Source of the DNA: Candidatus Krumholzibacteriia bacterium
GTDB taxonomy: Bacteria; Krumholzibacteriota; Krumholzibacteriia; LZORAL124-64-63
Assembly: GCA_028718575.1 (NCBI GenBank)
Contig: JAQULN010000129.1
Span: forward strand, 1 to 7,608
Length of the DNA: 7,608 nucleotides
Reading direction: 5' to 3'
Position 1 is the first letter of the stretch. The number at the start of each line of letters is the position of its first letter. Positions 1 through 5,320 of the stretch are shown here, piece by piece. The position numbers and the translations under genes are program-made. Below the pieces are notes generated by a model. The model searched no databases, was not told the origin of the DNA, and was given only the letters and a program-made list of their open reading frames with translations.

Positions 1-182
1 CCGACTACAAACTGCCGCCCAACAGCTCGATCGAGACGTACGCGATCACCACCGAGAATTACTACCTGGTCTATCCGACGAATTATCACGAGTACGAGCG
101 GTTATACCGCGACAGTTTCCAGCATGGAGGCATCAGCCTCGAGGAGATGATCTGCCCGTTGGCGGTATTGCGTCCCCGTTAG
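1..182 (+). CDS. porX: PorX-like response regulator/PglZ-domain protein, C-terminal fragment
   Basis: The 3' end of a gene cut by the left window edge; the reading frame is set by codons from base 3 and ends at TAG 180-182, leaving 59 residues. The visible tail has a Tyr-rich stretch (ENYYLVYPTNYHEY) followed by the motif FQHGGISLEEMICPLAVL. This closely resembles the C-terminus of PorX-type proteins, which join a receiver domain to a PglZ/alkaline-phosphatase-fold domain. In that fold a late conserved His normally binds the catalytic zinc, so the His of HGGIS is a plausible ligand (inference). In Bacteroidetes PorX works with the kinase PorY to control type IX secretion. Outside that phylum the role is less clear, so the symbol marks family only. 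The receiver domain and most catalytic residues lie outside the window. A PglZ-domain protein without a receiver domain is the main alternative. Confidence 0.75.
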   Translation, partial: DYKLPPNSSIETYAITTENYYLVYPTNYHEYERLYRDSFQHGGISLEEMICPLAVLRPR

Positions 183-260
183 CCCGGGTTCTGCAGGCAG
201 GATCGGTGGCGTATGGGCAGACCCGCACGCATCGGCCAGGCTGGCGGCACAGGAGCAGGC
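183..260 (+). other. 78-nt intergenic gap before tsaE, no terminator seen
   Basis: This is the largest gap in the window. It holds a short perfect palindrome (GCCAGGCTGGC, 236-246) with no usable loop and no following T-run, so it does not read as a Rho-independent terminator. I find no convincing -35/-10 pair, though promoters of an unknown high-GC phylum would be hard to spot by eye. An ATG at 213 is in frame with tsaE but has no good ribosome binding site. If the tsaE-lptD operon has its own promoter within this window, this gap or the end of the porX-like gene is the likeliest place. Confidence 0.5.
251..255 (+). promoter_or_regulatory. Ribosome binding site deciding the tsaE start
   Basis: AGGAG sits 5 nt upstream of ATG 261. 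This favours 261 over the in-frame ATG at 213, which would add 16 residues unlike the TsaE N-terminus. Confidence 0.75.
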
Positions 261-779
261 ATGGATTCCCGGATCATACCCGAACCCGCCGGCTTTGCGC
301 GGTGCCGGTTGACGCACGGGCCAGCGGGCACGCGCGCCTTGGGGCGAGACCTCGCGGGGGTCGTGCGGCCCGGCGACGCGGTGCTCGTGTATGGAGAACT
401 GGGCGCCGGCAAGACCTGCCTGATTCAAGGGCTCTGCGCAACCCTTGGCGTGAAAGAGGCGGTGCTCAGTCCGTCATTCACCCTGATCAACCGCTACCAG
501 GGCCGGTGGACCATCGATCATCTCGACTTCTACCGCGTCGCTCCGGAGCACGATCTTCACGATATCGGCGTCCTGGAACTCCTCGATGAACTGGCCGATC
601 GCCGCACGGTGCTCCTGGCCGAGTGGCCGCACCGCCTGGCACCGTTGCTGGCGCGGCGCGTCGAACTCTTGGCGGCTGGGGGCGGGCAACCGGACCAACG
701 CCGCTGGTACGCGCGCGGCGTGCCTGAACTGCCGGCGGCCTGGGCGGTCTTGTTTCCGGAGGCGAACCCGGCGTGCTGA
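261..779 (+). CDS. tsaE: tRNA t6A biosynthesis ATPase TsaE
   Basis: TsaE is the P-loop ATPase that works with TsaB and TsaD in making N6-threonylcarbamoyladenosine at position 37 of ANN-decoding tRNAs in the cytoplasm. With the start at 261 the protein is 172 residues, slightly longer than the usual 150-160. Visible marks are the Walker A motif GELGAGKT (residues 45-52), the family motif SPSFTLINRY (usually SPTFTLVNEY), HLDFYR (usually HLDLYR), and LLAEWPHR, matching the conserved EWP segment. The last 7 bases overlap tsaB, so TsaE and its partner TsaB are probably translationally coupled. The upstream neighbour is a PorX-like gene, a pairing I recall from Bacteroidetes genomes. The extra length is a loosely conserved C-terminal tail. 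TsaC and TsaD are not in the window. Confidence 0.95.
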   Translation: MDSRIIPEPAGFARCRLTHGPAGTRALGRDLAGVVRPGDAVLVYGELGAGKTCLIQGLCATLGVKEAVLSPSFTLINRYQGRWTIDHLDFYRVAPEHDLHDIGVLELLDELADRRTVLLAEWPHRLAPLLARRVELLAAGGGQPDQRRWYARGVPELPAAWAVLFPEANPAC

Positions 780-1576
780 TCCTGGCGATCGATACGGCGA
801 CGCCGAACGGACGCTTCGCGCTGGCCGCTGACGGCCGGTTGTTGGCCTATCAACCCTACAACGTCACGGGTAGCTACGCCGATCGCCTGCTCCCCTTGAT
901 CGAGAACCTGCTCGCCGGGGCGGGGCGTCGTCTGGCCGAGGTCGAATTGATCGCTGTCGCAGACGGACCGGGCAGCTTTACCGGTGTGCGCATCGGCGTG
1001 GCCACGGCCAAGACGCTGGCCTGGGCGCTGGGCGCGCAGTTGGCGGCCGTGTCCACCCTGGCTGCCATGGCGGCCGACTTGCTGCAAGCGCATCCCGAGC
1101 GCGAGACCGCCGTGCCGGTTTTGGACGCTCGCCGCGGCGAGCTGTTCGCTGCCGTGTATCGGCGCGCCGGCGGCTGGGTCGCGGAACTCCACGCGCCGGC
1201 GTGCCTGCCGCCGGACGCCTGGTGGGAGAGGCTAGCGGCGCTGGTGCCCGACGTCGAACGTCCGGTGTTCGGCGGCGACGGCTTGGCGCTGCTGGTAAGG
1301 CAAGACGAAGCGCTGCGACCGGCGCTGACGGCGCTCGGGCTGCCGGCGCCGCGAGCCTGGAGCGCGGCGCATCCGGCCACGGCCCGCGCCATGGCGCTGG
1401 CGATGGCCGACCCGGATCTGAGGTCCCGCACGGTGCGATCGCCGTTCGCTCTCGTGCCGCGCTATCTGCGCGGCGCCGACGCGGAACTCATCCGGCATCT
1501 CGACGCCACGCCGGTCGCGCCGGACCAGCGCGTGGACATCCACATCGGCCGGCCGCCGCAAGAAGGCGCGCCATGA
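773..1576 (+). CDS. tsaB: tRNA t6A biosynthesis scaffold protein TsaB
   Basis: TsaB is an ASKHA-fold, catalytically degenerate paralogue of TsaD. It forms the TsaB-TsaD heterodimer that transfers the threonylcarbamoyl group to A37 of tRNA. The 267-residue product begins at GTG 773, with GGAGG at 758-762 ten nt upstream. Conserved segments are ILAIDTATPNG at the N-terminus, YADRLLPLIENLL (usually HSERLLPxI, so the His is replaced here), ADGPGSFTGVRIGVATAKTLAWAL (residues 63-86, the TsaB signature) and VLDARRGELFAAVY. The product is longer than the roughly 230-residue E. coli protein. The extra length is mainly in the C-terminal half and includes a polar tail after PRYLR that I cannot assign. 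It overlaps tsaE by 7 nt and rimI by 4 nt (ATGA), a common arrangement for tsaB and rimI. Confidence 0.95.
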   Translation: MLILAIDTATPNGRFALAADGRLLAYQPYNVTGSYADRLLPLIENLLAGAGRRLAEVELIAVADGPGSFTGVRIGVATAKTLAWALGAQLAAVSTLAAMAADLLQAHPERETAVPVLDARRGELFAAVYRRAGGWVAELHAPACLPPDAWWERLAALVPDVERPVFGGDGLALLVRQDEALRPALTALGLPAPRAWSAAHPATARAMALAMADPDLRSRTVRSPFALVPRYLRGADAELIRHLDATPVAPDQRVDIHIGRPPQEGAP

Positions 1577-2031
1577 CGGTAGCCGAGTTCCAGATTCGCA
1601 GCGGAGGCCCCGCCGACCTCGCGGCGATCGCGGCCATCGAGCGAGCGAGTTTCGGGGATCCTTGGTCGCCGGCGGCCCTGCTCCAGGAACTGACCCCCTC
1701 GCCGTTGCGTCTGCCTCTGGTAGCATTTCGCGGCGCGGAAGTGGTAGGATACCTGATGGCTTGGCGCAGCGCGGATCAGCTGCACATCCTCAACCTCGCG
1801 GTCTCGCCCGCCTGGCGCCGCTGCGGGGTGGGTGCACGCCTCTTGCAGGCCGCTCTGGCCGAAGCCGCGAGCTGCGAGTTGGCGGAGGTCACCCTGGAAG
1901 TGCGGCCGGGTAACGCGGCCGCGCTGGCACTGTACGGCAGTTTCGGTTTCCGGTCGGTCGGTGTCCGCCAGGGGTATTACGCCGACACCGGCGAGGACGC
2001 CTTGATCTTGACGCGGGCGCTGCAGGATTGA
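1573..2031 (+). CDS. rimI: Ribosomal-protein-alanine N-acetyltransferase RimI (GNAT family)
   Basis: A GNAT acetyltransferase of 152 residues, the usual RimI size. RimI acetylates the N-terminal Ala of ribosomal protein S18 using acetyl-CoA; broader N-alpha-acetylation has been reported for some homologues. Diagnostic segments are FGDPWSPAAL near residue 27, the acetyl-CoA pyrophosphate-binding loop RRCGVG (82-87, fitting R/QxxGxG), LEVRPGNAAALALYGSFGF (108-126), and GYYADTGEDALIL near the end. Glu109 and Tyr121 line up with the residues usually proposed as general base and acid (alignment by eye). The start ATG is embedded in the tsaB stop (ATGA), with AAGAAGG at 1560-1566 six nt upstream. 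Adjacency to tsaB supports RimI over other GNAT subfamilies. Confidence 0.93.
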   Translation: MTVAEFQIRSGGPADLAAIAAIERASFGDPWSPAALLQELTPSPLRLPLVAFRGAEVVGYLMAWRSADQLHILNLAVSPAWRRCGVGARLLQAALAEAASCELAEVTLEVRPGNAAALALYGSFGFRSVGVRQGYYADTGEDALILTRALQD

Positions 2032-2047
2032 CCCGCTGCGCGAATGC

Positions 2048-2053
2048 GAGGAG
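2048..2053 (+). promoter_or_regulatory. Ribosome binding site deciding the accD GTG start
   Basis: GAGGAG lies 9 nt upstream of GTG 2063. The ATG at 2044 is in a different frame and is not the start. The protein then begins MSWLNRA, as AccD proteins typically do, which supports this choice. Confidence 0.75.
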
Positions 2054-2062
2054 TGAGCAATC

Positions 2063-2941
2063 GTGTCCTGGCTCAATCGTGCTGCGCGTGGCATCCGCGC
2101 CCTGACTCAGAAGAAAGTGGTGCCGGACAATCTCTGGCAGAAATGCCCGGGTTGCGGGGAGATCCTGTACCGTCGCGAACTCGATCGTCATTGGAACGTC
2201 TGCGGCGCCTGCGGCTATCATCTGCCCCTGTCCGCGCCGCGGTATCTGGATCTGCTGCTCGACAACGGGACCTGGGAAGAGTTGTACCCCAGTGTGACGA
2301 GCACCGACCCGCTCGGCTTCAAGGACAGCAAGCGCTATGTCGACCGGCTCCGCGCCGCCCGCAAACAGACCGGTCGCGAATCGGCGGTGATCACCGGCTG
2401 GGGACGGGTGCAGGGCATGCCCGTGAACCTCGCGGTGCTCGATTTCGAGTTCATGGGCGGCAGCCTGGGTTCGGCCATGGGAGAGAAGATTACGCGCCTG
2501 TTGTTGGACGCTCTGCAACAGAGGCGCGCGGTGATCATCGTGTCGCGGTCCGGCGGCGCCCGCATGCAGGAGTCGTTGTTGTCCCTGATGCAAATGGCCA
2601 AGACCGCAACCGTGCTCGCGCACCTCCGCGAAGCTAATATCCCTTATCTGAGTCTCTGCGTGAATCCCACCTACGGCGGCGTCACCGCCAGTTGGGCCAT
2701 GCTGGGCGATCTGAACCTGGCCGAGCCGGGCGCCATGATCGGTTTCGCCGGCCCGCGAGTAATCCAACAGACCATCGGCGGCGACCTGCCGGCCGGATTC
2801 CAGTCCGCCGAGTTCCAACTCGAACACGGCCAGGTGGACCAGGTGATCGCGCGCCAGCGCCTCAAAGAAACGCTGGCCGTGTTCTTGCATTGGTTCTGCG
2901 ACGGCAGCGACATCTCGGCGCCGACGCCCGTGCGGAGGTAG
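2063..2941 (+). CDS. accD: Acetyl-CoA carboxylase carboxyltransferase subunit beta
   Basis: AccD with AccA forms the carboxyltransferase that moves CO2 from carboxybiotin on AccB to acetyl-CoA, giving malonyl-CoA for fatty-acid synthesis in the cytoplasm. The protein is 292 residues, a normal length. The N-terminal zinc ribbon is intact: Cys28, Cys31, Cys47 and Cys50 in a CPGC...CGAC arrangement. The crotonase-fold core shows FMGGSLGSAMGEK (130-142), SRSGGARMQESL (161-172, usually SASGGARMQEG), GGVTASWAMLGDLNLAEPGA (205-224) and IGFAGPRVIQQT (226-237). Small departures from consensus are Asn201 where Asp is usual (NPTYGG for DPTTGG), and Arg162 and Ser171 in the GGARMQE segment. The core otherwise looks functional. 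accA is not adjacent and must lie elsewhere. folC follows after 5 nt, the same accD-folC order known in E. coli and many bacteria. Confidence 0.96.
   Translation: MSWLNRAARGIRALTQKKVVPDNLWQKCPGCGEILYRRELDRHWNVCGACGYHLPLSAPRYLDLLLDNGTWEELYPSVTSTDPLGFKDSKRYVDRLRAARKQTGRESAVITGWGRVQGMPVNLAVLDFEFMGGSLGSAMGEKITRLLLDALQQRRAVIIVSRSGGARMQESLLSLMQMAKTATVLAHLREANIPYLSLCVNPTYGGVTASWAMLGDLNLAEPGAMIGFAGPRVIQQTIGGDLPAGFQSAEFQLEHGQVDQVIARQRLKETLAVFLHWFCDGSDISAPTPVRR
2934..2939 (+). promoter_or_regulatory. folC ribosome binding site inside the end of accD
   Basis: GGAGGT lies 7 nt before ATG 2947 and shares its last base with the accD stop codon TAG (2939-2941). Ribosomes finishing accD therefore cover the folC start region, which suggests coupled translation. 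It also selects 2947 over upstream in-frame starts that lie within accD. Confidence 0.75.
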
Positions 2942-2946
2942 GCACC

Positions 2947-4359
2947 ATGTCCTTCCAGCCCGGCGTCGGTTTGCCGGCCGGCTCCTACGCCGGCGAGCCG
3001 GGAATCGGGGTAGACCTTGCGCCGCCCTTCGTCGCGGAAGACGAGGCCACGCGTTGGCTGTTCAGTCTGAATCGGCTGGGCATCCGGCCCGGCTTGGTTC
3101 GTGTGCAGGCCATGCTCGATGCGCTCGGCAATCCCGAACGTACGCTGCGCACGCTCGTGGTGGCGGGCACCAACGGCAAGGGTTCGACTACGCGGATCCT
3201 GGCGCACCTGTTGCAGAAGGCCGGCTTGAAGGTGGCGGCATTCACGAGTCCGCACCTGCTACGCGTCTACGAGCGCCTGACCATCGACGGCGAGGCCGTC
3301 GCGTCCGATCGCTTCGCGGCGCAGATTTCCGACATCCGCCTGCTGGCCGAGCACCTTGAGGCGAGCTGGTTCGAGACCTTGACGGCGGTCGCTCTGCAAA
3401 TCTGCCGCGACGAGCGCGTGGACGTGCTCTGCGCCGAGACCGGACTCGGCGGCCGCCTCGACGCGACCAACGCGCTGCCGGCTCTGGCGACGTTGTTGAC
3501 CACGGTCGATCTCGATCACCAACATATCCTGGGCGCGACGCGCGAGGAGATTCTCGCTGAAAAGCTGGGTCTGCTCAAGCGCGACACTTCCTTCTTCTGC
3601 GCGGTCGACGATGCTCTCAAGAACCAAGCGTTCGCAGCGGCCGTCCAGGCCGGCAGTCCGCCCTATTTCCTCGATGAACTCGCGCGGTGGCACGACACCG
3701 AGGACGGCTGGCGGCTTGTTTTACGCGAGCGCGTGATCGAGGGATTGCCGCGGCTTGCGGCGCCGATCCTGCAGCGCAATGCCGCGCTCGCGCTGCTCTG
3801 TCTGGAAGAGCTGTCCCGTCGCGGCGTTCTGTCCGGCCCGGACGATCCCGCCGCGGCGTTGGCCGACCTGTTCTTGCCCGGGCGTTTCCAACTGATCTGG
3901 CGGCAACCGGACTGGATCGTCGACACGGCTCACAACACGCAGGCGCTGCGAGTAGCGCTCGAGACCTTCCTGGCGCGGCCCGTCGCCGGCCCGCGGGTCG
4001 TCCTCTTCGGCGGCATGCAGGACAAGACCGTCGCGGCGGAGATCGGCCCGCTGCTGCGTCGCTGCGACGCGGTGACCATGGTGCCGGTGGCGCTGCCCCG
4101 TTCGCGAACCCGCGCCGACCTCGCCGCGTTGCGGCAGTTCCTGGAACTGCCTGACGCCGGCGAACATTCCATCATGGACACAGTCCCGGCGGCGCTGGCA
4201 TATTGGCGCCGGAACCTGCAGCCGGACGCTGCGGTGCTGGCCACCGGTTCGTGCTTCCTGGTGGCCGAGGTTCTCCACCATCTTGGCTTCCGCGACCTGG
4301 AGGAGACGCGCCCAGCCCAGCCGGCCGCGGGCGCCCAGCGAGGAGAGACCGGTGGCTGA
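2947..4359 (+). CDS. folC: Folylpolyglutamate synthase / dihydrofolate synthase
   Basis: A Mur-ligase-like ATP-dependent enzyme that adds glutamates to folates and, in bifunctional bacterial members, joins Glu to dihydropteroate. The product is 470 residues. After a Gly/Pro-rich leader of about 30 residues come the folate-family segment TRWLFSLNRLGIRPGL (35-50), the P-loop GTNGKGST (74-81), TSPHLLRVYERLTIDGE (100-116), AETGLGGRLDATN (163-175), DLDHQHILG (188-196) and AEKLGLLK (204-211), the region with the functional Lys. The C-terminal domain starts around PGRFQ (311-315) and carries DTAHN (326-330, usually DGAHN) and ATGSCFLVAEVL (432-443). The Gly-to-Thr change in DTAHN, Thr for Val in AETGLGG, and Leu-Gly-Leu after EK are departures from consensus but leave charged catalytic positions intact. 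The tail after residue 453 is disordered-looking and overlaps the next gene by 8 nt. Bifunctionality cannot be judged from sequence alone. Confidence 0.92.
   Translation: MSFQPGVGLPAGSYAGEPGIGVDLAPPFVAEDEATRWLFSLNRLGIRPGLVRVQAMLDALGNPERTLRTLVVAGTNGKGSTTRILAHLLQKAGLKVAAFTSPHLLRVYERLTIDGEAVASDRFAAQISDIRLLAEHLEASWFETLTAVALQICRDERVDVLCAETGLGGRLDATNALPALATLLTTVDLDHQHILGATREEILAEKLGLLKRDTSFFCAVDDALKNQAFAAAVQAGSPPYFLDELARWHDTEDGWRLVLRERVIEGLPRLAAPILQRNAALALLCLEELSRRGVLSGPDDPAAALADLFLPGRFQLIWRQPDWIVDTAHNTQALRVALETFLARPVAGPRVVLFGGMQDKTVAAEIGPLLRRCDAVTMVPVALPRSRTRADLAALRQFLELPDAGEHSIMDTVPAALAYWRRNLQPDAAVLATGSCFLVAEVLHHLGFRDLEETRPAQPAAGAQRGETGG
4341..4346 (+). promoter_or_regulatory. Ribosome binding site deciding the ROK kinase GTG start
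   Basis: AGGAGA lies within the end of folC, 5 nt upstream of GTG 4352. An in-frame ATG at 4283 would add 23 Arg/Pro/Ala-rich residues that are simply the out-of-frame reading of folC, so 4352 is preferred. The phosphate-binding motif then begins at residue 10, as usual for ROK proteins. Confidence 0.7.
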
Positions 4360-5320
4360 CGACTGGGTGGCCGGTGCCGACGTTGGCGGCACGAATGTCA
4401 AGTTCGCGGTCAGTGACGCCGCTGGACGCGTTCTGGCACGGGGAGATGTTCCCACCGATCCCGCTGCTCCTCTCGACACGATCCAACGGCTGGCCGCCGC
4501 GCTGCGGGCAGTTCTGCCGGGCGATCACAAAAGGCTAACCGCGGTGGGACTGGCATGCGCCGGGATCGTGGCTCCGGCGACCGGGCGCCTGGGACGGTCG
4601 CCCAATCTGCCGGGCTGGCAGGGGAGCGATCTCGGCGGCGCTCTGCGGGCTGCCTTCGGGAACATCGTGACTGCGGTCGCCAACGACGTGAACGCGGCGC
4701 TTTACGGCGAGTATCGGCACGGCGCCGGACGCGGCTGCCGCGATCTAGTGATGATTGCCCTCGGCACCGGCGTGGGCGGCGGCGTGCTCATCGACGGCAA
4801 ACTCGTGACCGGCTTCGCCGATGGCGCGGGCGAAATCGGTCACATGACGCTCGAACTGGAGGGCCCGCTTTGCCCTTGCGGCAATCGCGGCTGCCTGGAG
4901 TCATACTGCGGCAGCGTGGGCCTGCTCGCGCGGGCACGACAATTGGCGGCAGCGCCGGAAGCGTCGGCCGCCTGGTGCGAATTGATCAGGTCGCAGGGCG
5001 AAGCGCTTACGACCAGCGCCTGCCATGAGCTGGCCGCCGCCGGCGATCCGACCGCCCGGGCGCTGTTTGCCGCGGCCGGGCGCCGGCTCGGGCAGGCTGT
5101 CGCCAGCCTGATCAACGTCCTGGCGCCCGAACGGGTGATCATCGGCGGCGGCGTGGCGCAAGCCGGCGAGTTCTTCCTGGTGCCGTGCCGGGACATGGTG
5201 GCCAGCCATGTCATGAACGACGAGGCTCGGGATACCCCCGTCGTGCCCGCTGAACTGGGCCCTTATGCCGCTGCCACCGGCGCCGCGGCACTGGCCAGGG
5301 AAGCGGGAGCCGTTCCGTGA
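4352..5320 (+). CDS. ROK-family sugar kinase (glucokinase-like)
   Basis: A cytoplasmic sugar kinase of the ROK family, 322 residues, with no N-terminal DNA-binding domain, so an enzyme rather than a repressor. Motifs in order: ATP phosphate-1 loop DVGGTN (10-15); AVANDVNAALYGE (108-120) with the catalytic Asp112; phosphate-2 region ALGTGVGGGVLIDG (136-149); AGEIGH (159-164), whose Glu and His contact sugar and zinc; and the zinc motif CPCGNRGCLES (174-184) with Cys174, Cys176 and Cys181. The adenosine-region segment is ERVIIGGGVAQ (260-270). Glucose is the commonest substrate for such proteins, giving glucose-6-phosphate from ATP, but N-acetylglucosamine, N-acetylmannosamine, mannose, fructose or allose kinases look alike, so no symbol is given. 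It overlaps folC by 8 nt and shares GTGA with the next gene. Its place between folate and envelope genes gives no clear substrate hint. Confidence 0.92.
   Translation: MADDWVAGADVGGTNVKFAVSDAAGRVLARGDVPTDPAAPLDTIQRLAAALRAVLPGDHKRLTAVGLACAGIVAPATGRLGRSPNLPGWQGSDLGGALRAAFGNIVTAVANDVNAALYGEYRHGAGRGCRDLVMIALGTGVGGGVLIDGKLVTGFADGAGEIGHMTLELEGPLCPCGNRGCLESYCGSVGLLARARQLAAAPEASAAWCELIRSQGEALTTSACHELAAAGDPTARALFAAAGRRLGQAVASLINVLAPERVIIGGGVAQAGEFFLVPCRDMVASHVMNDEARDTPVVPAELGPYAAATGAAALAREAGAVP
5305..5309 (+). promoter_or_regulatory. Ribosome binding site for the lptD-like gene
   Basis: GGGAG inside the kinase gene lies 7 nt before GTG 5317. That GTG overlaps the kinase stop as GTGA, a typical stop-restart arrangement, and gives a protein with a good signal peptide. 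Confidence 0.65.

Noticed and set aside
236..246. Palindrome GCCAGGCTGGC as a possible terminator or operator.
   Set aside because: The arms are 5 nt with a 1-nt centre, so no stable hairpin loop can form, and no T-run follows. Such short palindromes are expected by chance at this GC content.
213..260. Possible 16-residue N-terminal extension of TsaE from ATG 213.
   Set aside because: There is no good ribosome binding site before 213, whereas AGGAG stands 5 nt before ATG 261. The extra residues do not resemble TsaE.
557..1192. Minus-strand open frame of 211 codons opposite tsaE and tsaB.
   Set aside because: It is antisense to clear TsaE and TsaB motifs, with no domain and no credible ribosome binding site seen.
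1889..2890. Minus-strand open frame of 333 codons opposite rimI and accD.
   Set aside because: It is antisense to two well-supported genes, shows no recognisable domain, and has the composition of a shadow frame.
3721..4479. Minus-strand open frame of 252 codons opposite folC and the kinase start.
   Set aside because: It crosses the junction of two confirmed plus-strand genes and has low-complexity Arg/Gln/Gly-rich composition with no motif.
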